DNA from: Chloromonas sp. AAM2
Lineage: Eukaryota > Chlorophyta > Chlorophyceae > Chlamydomonadales > Chlamydomonadaceae
Direction: 5' to 3'
Assembly (NCBI GenBank): GCA_004335635.1
Contig: QAXH01001174.1
Span: forward strand, 1 to 12,809
DNA: 12,809 nt
The notes beneath the pieces were generated by a model. It had not been told where the DNA came from and ran no database searches. It saw nothing but the letters and a program-made list of their open reading frames with translations. The translations under genes were made by a program, and so were the position numbers. The stretch's first letter is position 1. Each line of letters starts with the position of its first letter. Below are positions 1 to 9,080 of the stretch, piece after piece.

Positions 1-1
1 C

Positions 2-3000
2 AAGTGCATCGTCAACAGCATCAGCCTCAAGGAGGGAGAGGAGGCCTTCATCCACCATGCAAACGTGGTCAAGCGCCATGGTGCTGCAGTGGTGGTCATG
101 GCTTTTGATGAACAAGGACAGGCAGCAACCTGCGAAGAGAAGGTGGGGTACCCTTTGGTTGGCTGTCATGTGTGCACGGAGGGGCAGTGACAGCTGGACA
201 CGTAGAAGGTCGTTTAGCTGGACTACTTCACTTGTATATTCCCACAGTTGCACTTCGTATTCTCTTGCTGCCAGGAATGTGATGGTGACTTCATTCTAAC
301 CATTGTTCTATTGTTGGCGATGCCTGCGGCAGGTGCGCATCTGCCAGCGCGCCTACAGGATTTTGGTGGAGAACGTAGGCTTCAATCCTCAGGACATCAT
401 CTTCGATCCCAACATTCTGACAGTTGGCACTGGCATGTTCGAGCACAACAACTATGCCGTCGACTTCATCCGCGCAACTCGCGAAATCAAGCGGTTGTGT
501 CCCGGCTGCAAAATCAGCGGTGGCGTGTCCAACATCGCCTTCAGCTTCCGTGGCAACGAGGCCGTTCGTCGTGGTTTCCACTCCGCCTTTCTGCACCATG
601 CATGCAAGGCAGGCATGGACATGGGCATTGTCAACACGGCACAGGTGAGCACAACGGGCTCTGCCGGTCATTCAATACTGTGACTCTCATGTTTAGCTGC
701 ACCAAGGGTTGCGCACAGCTTGGCACGTTGTCCCACAGCCACAAATGCTGGGTTTTGGCAGCAGCTTCTGTCTGATCGTTGACACCATGGCTTTACCTGT
801 CGCCTGCATACTACTTCATTCTCCTCAGGTCAAGGAGGACGTGTATGAGAAGATTGACAAGGAGTTGCTCGAGTTCATTGAGGACGTGCTGCTAAACAGG
901 TGTGTTTTGCGCAGCATTAACAAGTGGCAACGGGCAATACGGGCACGCAACTGCAATGAGCACAACTCATGGCCCATGCACATTGGGTCACCCTAGGCCA
1001 TTCAGGACACACAACAAAGCCACGAAGTGCCTTTACTGATACTCAACAAAGGGGCTTTACGCGGCACAAGATTATGTGCCATCGTTTCAGAATTGCTGGG
1101 TTGTTGCTTGTGGCCCGATCTGAGCCCCCAGCTGCACTCTGCGCCAAGGACATTGCACGCAGCTTGATTGATGCTCAATGCGTTCAGGTTCCTCGTCTCA
1201 CAGCGTTTTGGCTTTGCCTGTGCAGGTGTGACAACGCCACCGAGCGCATGATGGAGTACGCAGCCACGCTTGACCCCAAGTGTAAGCCAACAGCTATCGT
1301 CAAGAAGGGCGCTGCACCAGGCGCTAAAGCGGGCGGGGCCAAGGAGGCGTCATGGCGGGACCTGCCTGTGGAGAAGCGCCTGGAGCATGCACTCATCAAG
1401 GTGTGTGCCTGTGCAGCCTCGCAGGCAGCTCCAGACTTCATTGTGCAGACGCTTTGGTTGTGCTGCATGGCATCACATCCATACTGCTGGCAATCGTCCA
1501 GCTGATCATACCAGGGAAGCCCTTGGATGCCTGGCTGGCGGGATCGAGTACTTGACCGGGTTTCAGATCAACATGAAGAGAATTCACGCAGTATCAACAT
1601 GGCAGATGCATGATGTGAGTTGTGTATGGCATGTGCACAGGGCATTGACGAGTTTGCCGTGGTTGATGCGGAGGAGGCACGTGCCTGTGGCAAGTATGCC
1701 AAGCCGCTGCAAGTGATTGAGGGCCCGCTGATGGACGGCATGAACGTTGTGGGAGACCTGTTCGGCGCTGGCAAGATGTTCCTGCCACAGGTACGCAATG
1801 TGGCTTGGTGCTTGGACAATTTGGCAAATGTTGGCCTTGCCTGGCGTATGGACACGTGTCGCCTTGTGAGCTGGTGGCCCCCCTCCATGGTGGTCTTCTC
1901 CCTTTGCAACCCACATGGGTCTTGGATTGTGTGCCCCCTTTCGCTCCCTCAGGTGATCAAGTCTGCTCGTGTGATGAAGAAAGCCGTGGCGCACCTCATC
2001 CCATACATCGAGGAGGAGAAGCGGCTCAGCGGCCAGACGGGCGAGAACAGCAATGCAGGGGTTTTTGTCATCGCCACAGTCAAGGGGGATGTGCATGACA
2101 TCGGCAAGAATATTGTGGGAGTGGTGCTGGGATGCAACAACTTTAAGGTGAGGGACAAAAACTCCAATGCCCCCGCCCAGCTGAGCCCAGGGTGTTCACA
2201 TGAGGGTGGCAAACGCCTCTGTGGGCATCTGGCTGACATCTGAATGGTCGTACACGTCATTGAGACAGAACTCCAATTCTCCATACATGTCCGTGTGTCC
2301 ATTAGATGCGTTATACCCACGCGCTGACCCACCGTCTGTCCCTTCAGGTGGTTGACCTGGGTGTGATGACTCCTTGGGATACAATCCTGGATGAGGCAGT
2401 GAAGCACAAGGCAGACATCATCGGCCTGTCGGGCCTCATCACACCCAGTCTGGATGAGATGGTCACGGTGGCCAAGAAGATGGAGGAGAGGGGCCTCAAG
2501 ACCCCCCTGCTCATCGGAGGAGCCACCACAAGCAAGATGCACACAGCCGTCAAGATCGCACCCGCGTACTCCGGTTGGTTGAGCACAGGGCAGCACGGGG
2601 CTGGGCAGTGGGACTGCAGGAGTGGGTCCATGCACTACGCTCTCTTAATCAGGGGGCTTTGTTGACATTATGGGGCAGGTTTGTCAATTGCTGGCGGCTT
2701 GCGCCTTGCGCCACAAACCAGCACTTGACTTTTTGACTTCCATGTCAGTCATGCTCATTTGCGGTGCTTTGTGATGCATCAGTCTGCTCTAACCTTGTCA
2801 CAGCTTTGATTTGAGTCGGGCTTGGTGTTTGTTTGTTGCAGGCCCTGTGATCCACGTGCTGGACGCCAGCCGCAGCGTTCCTGTGTGCCAGGCCATGGTC
2901 AACAAGGACCTGGCCCAGCGGCAGGAGTTCTGTGACGAGATCAAGGAGCAGTACGCAGAGCTAAGGGACGAGTTCTTCGCTAGTCTTGAGGATAGGAAGT

Positions 3001-5629
3001 GAGTGGGAAAGAAGCAGGTTAGGACAAGGACACGAACATGCTGCGTCTTGCAGGTGTCAATGGCCTAGTACGACGGAATGATAGGCACAGGGTGACTGCT
3101 GTGCTGACAAGCGGGTGTGGCAATTAGCACAAGGCAGGGCACAGATGTCGCAGATGACAAGTTTTATTTTTCAAACAGCTGAAGGCGACGCAGCATGCAG
3201 TGGCAGTGACCTTGTGCGGCACCCATCCTGCCCAAGCCCTACCCTTGTTTGCCTTGGCAGTCATCTATTATGCATGCGCGCCTGTGACCGCAGGTACCTG
3301 ACCCTTGCTCAGGCTCAGGCCAAGGCATTGCGTCTGGACTGGACCGACCCCGTCAACAAGCCCGTCACCCCCAAGCTGCTGGGCGCCAAGACACTCCTGG
3401 ACTACCCCATTGAGGACGTAGTGGCCTACATCGACTGGAACCCATTCTTCCAGGTGAGGCATGCTCATGGCCTGCATGTGGAGCGAGTGTGGCCAGAGCT
3501 AAAAATCCGACGGCATGGCAGGACCTCATTTCGCTTTGTTCCTTTCAGCTTTTCTGTGTGGTTGACTGTGGTCAACACTGCGCGTTTGTCTTCCACTCTG
3601 ACCACGACTTGGTCTCACACAATGCACGTTCACTTTGGTGCAAGTTGGCCTCACATCAGGACGTCACAGATTTGGTTGGATTAGCTCATGTTGAGCTTCC
3701 GCTCTGCCTTGTGCTCTCAGGTGTGGCAGCTGCGAGGCCGCTACCCGAACCGTGGCTATCCCAAGATTTTCAACGACGCCACCGTGGGCAGTGAGGCCAA
3801 GAAACTGTTCGAGGAGGCACAGACCATGTTGCAAGTGAGTGTGGGAGATGTCGCCACACAGAAGGGCTAGAGACTGATCGCACTAGTTTAGGAACTTGCG
3901 ACAACTCAAAAACAGGAAAATGTGAGCATTTCTTGAGCTTTCCGTCTCCTTTCAGGAGCTGGATTGATTTTTTTCTTTGCACACTCATCATCCTCAGTGC
4001 TCCCTGAGTCTTCTGTTTGCCCACATCTTGTCCCTGGTTTTCACTGCTGCCATGCACACTCAGGACTTCATTCAGCACAAGCGCGTGCGCCTCAACGGCA
4101 TCTTCGCCATCTACCCTGCACATTCCGTGGGCGACGACATGGAGCTGTATGAAGAGGACACGGACGCATCACGCGCAGGGCCAGCCAGGGCCAAGCTGTT
4201 CGGTCTGAGGCAGCAGGTGAAGGGGACGCACATGCACTGCTCTAAGGAGCCAATGGTTTGCTTTGCTGCGTATGTGTGAACTTGGCTATGTGTGCATGTG
4301 TGGCGATCCTAACCAAGCGCTTGCTTGTCTGCTTGTTTACAGGCTGAGAAGGAGGGCGGCGAGCCCTACATGTGCTTGAGTGACTTCGTGAGCCCCAAAG
4401 GCAGTGGGCTGCCGGACTATGTGGGCATGTTCGCGTGCAGTGCTGGACATGGCCTGGAGGAAGTGGTGGCCAAGCACAAAGCGGTAGGGCATGCGGGAAG
4501 GGCGAGCGCGGGACAAGGAACGGCGGCCATCGCGACATGCCGCACTGTCTTGAATGTCTCTCGGCGGTTTGTGCCCCGAGTGCTCCAGCACCTGGTTGTC
4601 TGTTCCCTGGGCACAGCCTCTTTCGTGCCAGACTGTGCATTGTGACTGCGTACAGGTGTTGAACAGACCCACAAGGCGGGAGGTCATGAACATCACATTG
4701 CTTGTTTCTCTTGTCCACGTAGGCCGGTGATGATTACAGTTACATCATGGCGGAGGCCCTGGCCGATCGTCTGGCGGAGGCCTTCGCTGAGAAGCTGCAC
4801 GAGCTGGTGCGGCGCGAGTACTGGGGCTATGCGCCTGACGAGGCATTTGATGTGGACGACCTGCTCAAGGTCAAGTACCAGGTGAGCGGCAGATGAGAGC
4901 GCAAACAGAACGTCTGTGTGCGGGTTTGCCTCGTGCATCCCACAGTGTAAGGCAGGCAGCAAGGCATAGAGAGGGGGAGGCTTGCAGGCTAGACACGGTG
5001 CATGCTAAGAACAGTGAGGGAGGGCAGGCGGCCGGGTTGTGTGCATCTGTCGTCTGGTTCAGGCAATTCTTGTCATCATCAAGTGTCTGGCAACATGTGC
5101 AGGGTATCCGTCCCGCCCCTGGCTACCCGAGCCAGCCCGACCACACTGAGAAGAAGACCATGTGGGAGCTGATGGACGTGGAGGCCGCCACCGGCATTGA
5201 GCTCACGGAGTCACTGGCCATGATGCCCGCGGCAAGTGTCAGCGGGCTCATGTTCGGCGGCAAGGGATCGCAGTACTTTGCAGTGGGCAAGGTCACGCAC
5301 GAACAGGTGAGGGAAGACGTACAGGGGCCGTGGCTGAGTTGTGCAGAACACCTGGGTTTAAGAGACCTAGCTCACTGCCACCTGGCTTTGGCAGGCTTAA
5401 AACAGCAATCGGAACAGGCACAACCTGGATGGTTTGGATTGAATTGCCAGATGAATGCTGAAGCAGCCTGTCAGGTTGCTAGACGATTGCAGTGCCGCGA
5501 AATGCATGGGAGTTCAACCCATACTCCATGAGTGACATCCTGCAGGTGGCGGAGTACGCCATGCGCAAGAAGATGGACATCAAGGAGGCGGAGCGCTGGT
5601 TGGCAACCATGCTCAACTACGAGCCATGA
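2..5629 (+). CDS. METH: Cobalamin-dependent methionine synthase, C-terminal two-thirds (5'-truncated by window edge)
   Basis: This enzyme (5-methyltetrahydrofolate-homocysteine methyltransferase) moves the methyl group of methyl-folate to homocysteine through a cobalamin cofactor, giving methionine. Fifteen spliced exons give 813 residues, colinear with the last two-thirds of bacterial and animal MetH (about 1230-1265 aa). Numbering is within this fragment. Residues 1 to about 190 are the end of the pterin/folate domain ([41 protein letters not shown]). A helical cap follows ([16 protein letters not shown], about 250-270). The B12 domain has DVHDIG with the cobalt-ligating histidine at about residue 331 (codon 2094-2096), and SGLITPS at about 376-382, whose last Ser matches the family's relay serine. 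The SAM-dependent reactivation domain fills the rest, with YIDWNPFF and the SAM-binding RPAPGYP at 721-727. The N-terminal zinc/homocysteine domain lies upstream of the window. No frameshift, internal stop or missing key residue is seen, so the gene looks functional. Confidence 0.97.
2..5629 (+). other. METH: Exon-intron map of METH
   Basis: Exons inferred from family homology, GT-AG borders and phase continuity: 2-142, 333-644, 829-899, 1226-1400, 1641-1790, 1953-2147, 2348-2573, 2842-2998, 3294-3453, 3721-3834, 4064-4216, 4343-4483, 4723-4881, 5103-5306, 5546-5629 (the last three bases are the TGA stop). The 14 introns are 126-326 nt long. Eleven are phase 0; introns 3 and 8 are phase 2 and intron 7 is phase 1. 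Most donors read GTGAG, GTGNG or GTGTG. The donor at 2574 (GTTGGT) is the weakest, but it is the only one nearby that keeps the frame with the next exon. The first exon may extend left of the window. All borders are predictions from sequence alone. Confidence 0.9.
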
Positions 5630-5770
5630 CGAGACTGAACCATGCAACTGAGTGTGAACCAACTGGTACTGAGAGATGAATAGAAGAGTGAGCAGGTTGT
5701 GTGAAAAGAATCCCCTTTACACAGTACTATGCGGTTTCAGCTAGGCTGATGTAAGAGAGAGTGTGTCCTT
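5630..5770 (+). promoter_or_regulatory. METH: METH 3' UTR and predicted poly(A) signal
   Basis: The first TGTAA after the METH stop is at 5750-5754, 121 nt downstream. TGTAA is the usual poly(A) signal of volvocine green algae, with cleavage normally about 10-20 nt later, so the transcript probably ends near 5765-5775. The signal is formed by the last bases of a mobile-element end (5708-5754) rather than by unique 3' UTR sequence. The role is inferred from the motif and its position only. Confidence 0.5.
5708..5754 (+). repeat. Solo transposon end (TIR family copy 1)
   Basis: A 47-bp copy of the terminal repeat found at 6856, 8139-8208 and 12316. It runs from GAATCCCCTTTACACAG to GCTAGGCTGATGTAA. 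Homology with the other copies stops exactly after GATGTAA on the right, which marks this as the element terminus. On the left it breaks at 5708, where the other copies continue with a CT-rich segment. No matching opposite end is visible between the METH stop and 5708, so this is a stub or a deletion remnant. Confidence 0.8.
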
Positions 5771-6254
5771 GGTAGCATGATAGTGGGGCAACGATTGACA
5801 AGTATTCGCACACCTGGCTAATCGAACATGTGCAGCCCATCATTCGTCCACAAAACTCTGCTTTTTGTCTAGAGATGCTTTCACTAGAGATCACACTTGA
5901 GCACCTGAGCTCTGTGATACAGAGAGACACAGTTAGTGATGCCGCGTGCATTCCATTACATACTGCTACCCTGCAGGTTTGTGAACTGTTGTGGCGAGGA
6001 AAGGCGCCCCTATACAATTGTATTCATCTCTTGCGCTTCAACCAATTTGTTTGCCGTGAAAGTAACATGGGCCCATGGCCCCGCTTCTAGGTGGTTCATC
6101 AACGATCAACAGTTCTGCAGCCTTGGTTTCCTTGAGTTCCAGCGCTGTGCGCTTCTTTTGGGCTGCTGAAAGTTTCAAGTGGTTTTATGTATGAAAAGTA
6201 ATAGTGAACACTAGTGCACGTTGTATGGCTTCTGAAATGTCATGGACACAATAT
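5755..6254. other. Intergenic stretch, nothing recognised
   Basis: Only short open frames without recognisable domains occur here (the longest readable stretches are about 80-95 codons on either strand). No promoter, RNA gene or repeat copy of the families seen elsewhere in the window was found. The junction with the tRNA-like segment at 6255 is not sharp. Confidence 0.5.
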
Positions 6255-6291
6255 TAGTGGTTAAGAGACCCACCATGGGGTGCGATTCCCC
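6255..6291 (+). repeat. tRNA-like segment, possible SINE head
   Basis: TAGTGGTTAAGAG (6255-6267) resembles the D-arm/A box of tRNAs. GGTGCGATTCC (6279-6289) matches the B-box consensus GGTTCGANTCC at all but one position. The second part folds as a T-arm: GGGG (6277-6280), a seven-base loop TGCGATT, then CCCC (6288-6291). The spacing between the boxes is too short for an intact tRNA and no acceptor stem is present, so this is not a working tRNA gene. A truncated tRNA or the Pol III head of a tRNA-derived SINE would explain it. Confidence 0.35.
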
Positions 6292-6371
6292 TTACAGCTA
6301 AGGTCACTAGGCCGTTCGGCAATAGAGCCTGAAGACCAAAGACCTAAAAATGGACGCAGAAGAAATTGATA

Positions 6372-6439
6372 AAGTTAATCATGACTGATGGTTTCTCATG
6401 ACCGACTAAACAGAGTTGGTCATGACCGATGGTTCCAAC
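6372..6439 (+). repeat. 41-bp repeat, copy at 6.4 kb (about 1.6 units)
   Basis: Two adjacent units, the second (from 6405) truncated. The 32 bases at 6405-6436 are identical to 12557-12588. The first unit, ending near 6404, differs from the 12567-12597 unit at four of 31 compared positions. Each complete unit contains the 10-bp palindrome GGTCATGACC or a near version, and TCATGACCGAC pairs with GTTGGTCATGA across an 8-nt loop with one mismatch. The parent element is not recognised. Confidence 0.75.
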
Positions 6440-6693
6440 ATACCGGAGTGGCTCGCTGGTCTTGATGGCATGCCTGGCAACCAAATGACACCAACACAGC
6501 GCAGGCCAAGTACTGCTCACGCCAGTATCAGACCTAAATGGCCAGACACTCAGAGGCACAGCGCGCGGTCAGGCGCCAGTTAAATAGATCACACGGAGAT
6601 TGAATTTGGCTTGACGATTGTCAGGCGCGTAATTCTTGGAGAGATTTTGTGTCTAGCTGCAGCACCGTGGGTTGAACCATGAAAAGCCATGTA

Positions 6694-6717
6694 ATGATGA
6701 TGATGATGATGATGATG
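6694..6717 (+). repeat. (ATG)8 microsatellite
   Basis: Eight perfect ATG units follow TTGAACCATGAAAAGCCATG. A short simple-repeat tail after such a segment is typical of the 3' end of non-LTR retrotransposons and of SINEs that use their machinery. No reverse transcriptase is present upstream, so this can only be a 5'-truncated LINE or a SINE tail, or a chance microsatellite. Confidence 0.85.
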
Positions 6718-6855
6718 GAGATTGAAGAAACAGGAAGCGTAAAGCGTGATTGGCAAAGGCAATTTTACACCCGGATGTGATAGAACCCTACCAGCTAGGC
6801 TGGCGACGGGGCAAACATTTGGCCTCCAACATCATCCGGCTGTAGTATGGCGGCC
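6718..6855. other. Intergenic stretch, nothing recognised
   Basis: 138 bases between the (ATG)8 tract and the left end of the transposon at 6856. No open frame, RNA or repeat could be identified. Confidence 0.5.
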
Positions 6856-6994
6856 TTACATCAGCCTAGCTAAAACTGTGTAAAGGGGATTCAGAGAGCC
6901 CGCCTGCCCTGCACAGGGACATTAACATAAATACTACCAAAGTGACAGGTCACTGGGCCCGTTGGGTCTTTCTTTTTTCTCTGTTGGGCCCGTT

Positions 6995-7016
6995 ATGTTG
7001 CGACAATGTTGCGACA
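6995..7016 (+). repeat. Tandem 11-bp duplication
   Basis: ATGTTGCGACA occurs twice head to tail, followed by the partial copy TGTGCGAC. It lies in the transposon interior. No function is suggested. Confidence 0.7.
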
Positions 7017-7461
7017 TGTGCGACGTGTGCTAATCCTTACCCCAACCAGATGGAATGTACTCGCCAGTCGGTTCTGAATGCCTCAAAAGTCCATTTTGAC
7101 CATTTCTTGCCAGCAGGTTCTGTCAGCCTTATCCGGAATCTGCTCAACCTCATCCTGCATTGGCTCACCCGGAGCATGCCTGACCTCTTGTTCTGTTCTA
7201 CATTCTCAATAGCCTTCACAGCCTGTCCTGTTACAACTCCAGCTCCGCAGTCCTCCCTGTGATGATCCTGTCTTGGCTCAGGTCTTGCCTAGTTCGGCCT
7301 GGTGATTGGGACTACCTATAATCTACCCTCTTTCGCCAGTCCTCTCTGTTTTGTTTGTGTCGGTAACTGAATCTCTGACGGCAGGCTGGCGGCAGGCATG
7401 GATTTGATCGCTGTCCTTGATCTGTGGCACCGGACACAGCACGTCGGACAAGTGGGGGCGC

Positions 7462-7558
7462 TTGATTCATCCAGGTTGATTGTCTGTTGTTTCATCTGTC
7501 AGTTGATTCAGCCTGGTTGATTCAGCTGCAAATCATTCCAGTTGATTCCGGTTGATCA
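7462..7558 (+). repeat. Degenerate about 14-bp tandem repeat with TTGATTC core
   Basis: Units of the type TTGATTCAGCCTGG recur with phase slippage: six TTGATT cores between 7462 and 7546, plus a TTGATC. Another TTGATT near 7590 and an inverted AATCAA near 7567 lie just outside. AGTTGATTC (about 7540-7548) and GAATCAACT (about 7566-7574) can pair as a hairpin. The array is flanked by the inverted 10-mers at 7444-7453 (TCGGACAAGT) and 7617-7626 (ACTTGTCCGA). It sits near the middle of the transposon. Confidence 0.6.
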
Positions 7559-8138
7559 CTATTTTGAATCAACTTGGTGGAGTTTCAGTTGATTTACAGC
7601 AGAGTCAAAGGAGGGTACTTGTCCGATGCAATGGCACCGGGCACCGGGCAATTTAGCTGTGCGATGCCAAGTTTCAAAGCATTTGGTTGAGGTTGAGTTC
7701 AACCTTGAACAGCCCAACTGTGGTAAACACGAAGAAGATTTTCTATGAGTGTAATAGACGTTCTCAAGAAATACCCGAATGTTTTGACCGTTTTTTGCTA
7801 ATGTTTTGCTCAAGCTGACCTGGCCTGGCCTTCTTTCCTCTGTCGCATTGCCTCCTGTTCCCCGCTACCTGGACCCCTGCCACATGTGCTTCTGAACCCT
7901 GTAGTCTCAACTCTGTAACCTTTGTAACCTTGTAATCACAAAGGAGATAGAGTCGTGTAGAGAAGAGTTGCTTTATTACCATAAATGTAAATGGCTCGCC
8001 GAATGTAAACTCACGTCCGTGACCAAAAAAAGCATGACACTGAATTATGACACGCAATGGTTCAACAGTATAGGATGGTGCCATGGAAGTACAACAAAAC
8101 GGATTCATACATGACGGATTCATGCATTTGCCGGTGGA

Positions 8139-8208
8139 TGTGCAGGGCAGGTGGGCTCTCTGAATCCCCTTTACACAGTACTATGCGGTTTTGGCTAGGC
8201 TGATGTAA
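8139..8208 (+). repeat. Right terminal inverted repeat of the 1353-bp element
   Basis: 70 bp, inverted relative to 6856-6915. A wider segment, 8131-8208, matches the reverse complement of 12316-12393 at 73 of 78 positions, and the similarity fades out near 8123. This copy therefore shares more subterminal sequence with the 12.3-kb copy than with its own left end. Confidence 0.8.
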
Positions 8209-9080
8209 GGATCGGTGTCTGCTCCCAGTCAAGAGTGAGATGGGTGCTGACGCAGCAGATCTGAAACGCTCTCTCACCGCCTGTGCGACTGACATGAACG
8301 ACGCCTTCGCACGTGCCCGGCCTGGAGGTAGTTACATGGCGCCTGCGCAGCTGACATCAAGTGTTCGCGTACACGTTCATCGCTTGAGCCTTTTAAGTGC
8401 ATATCACAGTCCTTGGTTGTTGCGTGGCGCATCAACACCTCAGCTCTGCAAATAGAAGCTCAGTGCTGCAGTCCACGCGCTCCATGCATGCGCCCAACAG
8501 ATGGATGAGTAGCACCAAGCTGCAGCGAAACTGGCAGACCACAGCATGTCATCAGCACGCTCCATGACATGTGCGGTTTATCAGACCGGTCATGAACACC
8601 ATCCAGCCATGCACACCCGCTTCAGGGACTGCGTCCCCTCGCCCTAGGATTTGCCAGCACGCCCACATGCCACCAAACAGCGTCTTCCTTGCAATACAGC
8701 GCACAGCATGGCGCACAATGCCAGGTTGTGCCTCAGCCTCCAACCCACGGCCCCATCTGTTCACCGGGCATGTATCACCACAACCACTAGCAGCAGGCGT
8801 GCACTGCGTCGGTGGGCCAACTGAAGCCTACAGCTGCGTTAGCCAGCATCTGCACCCTTGGTCCAGTCACACTCATGGAGATAAGAATGCGCTACATGAC
8901 CACGGGACTCTGCGCCACAGCTACAGCGGCAGTGCTCACACACCCAGGAGTGCGCAAATGCAGCAAGCCAACAACAACACGCATCCATGCCTCCACCGCC
9001 CCTACAGACAAGTCCATGCCGTGTCCAAGATCCACGCTGCAGCTTCCTCCGCTACTCATGTTGCAACGGGTTTTCACAAG
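8209..9080 (+). other. Region upstream of the phosphopantetheinyl transferase (5' UTR, possible N-terminal extension, short ORF)
   Basis: No confident gene. A 71-codon ATG frame at 8240-8455 begins MGADAADLKRSLTACATD and matches no family I recognise. It could be a leader exon, a gene fragment or noise. From 8568 to 9080 the sequence is CA-rich and the frame that continues into the transferase stays open (in-frame stop at 8565-8567; in-frame ATGs at 8592, 8667 and 8718). This could encode a plastid or mitochondrial targeting extension of up to 163 residues. However, CA-rich DNA has few stops in any frame, and two other frames are also open here. No TATA box or other promoter motif was found. 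Confidence 0.4.

Larger units (their letters stand above)
6856..8208. mobile_element. Non-autonomous TIR DNA transposon, 1353 bp
   Basis: The element starts with TTACATCAGCCTAGC (6856-6870) and ends with its exact reverse complement (8194-8208). The left inverted repeat is 6856-6915 (60 nt) and the right is 8139-8208 (70 nt). They match at 58 of 60 aligned positions plus a 10-nt gap on the left. Other copies in the window lose homology at precisely the same terminal GATGTAA, which supports these boundaries. The interior has no recognisable transposase or other protein domain, so it is judged non-autonomous. If the outermost TA is the target duplication, a TA-inserting superfamily (Tc1/mariner-like) is possible. 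No longer duplication is visible in the flanks, so the superfamily is unassigned. Confidence 0.75.

Noticed and set aside
969..1505. Long open frame running through METH introns 3 and 4.
   Set aside because: Homology to methionine synthase covers only the exon parts. The rest reads as translated intron with no family similarity and is bounded by good splice sites.
6255..6291. A functional tRNA gene.
   Set aside because: Only D-arm-like and T-arm-like parts exist. There is no anticodon arm of proper size and no acceptor stem.
5708..6892. Inverted copies at 5708-5754 and 6856-6892 read as the two ends of a 1.18-kb element.
   Set aside because: Same reason: the termini (GATGTAA at 5754 and TTACATC at 6856) face inward to 5755-6855, so this stretch is outside the elements. 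The complete element is 6856-8208.
8240..8455. A 71-codon ORF just right of the transposon as an independent gene.
   Set aside because: No recognised family, no promoter or splice evidence, and overlapping frames on the other strand are equally open. It is mentioned only within the upstream-region entry.
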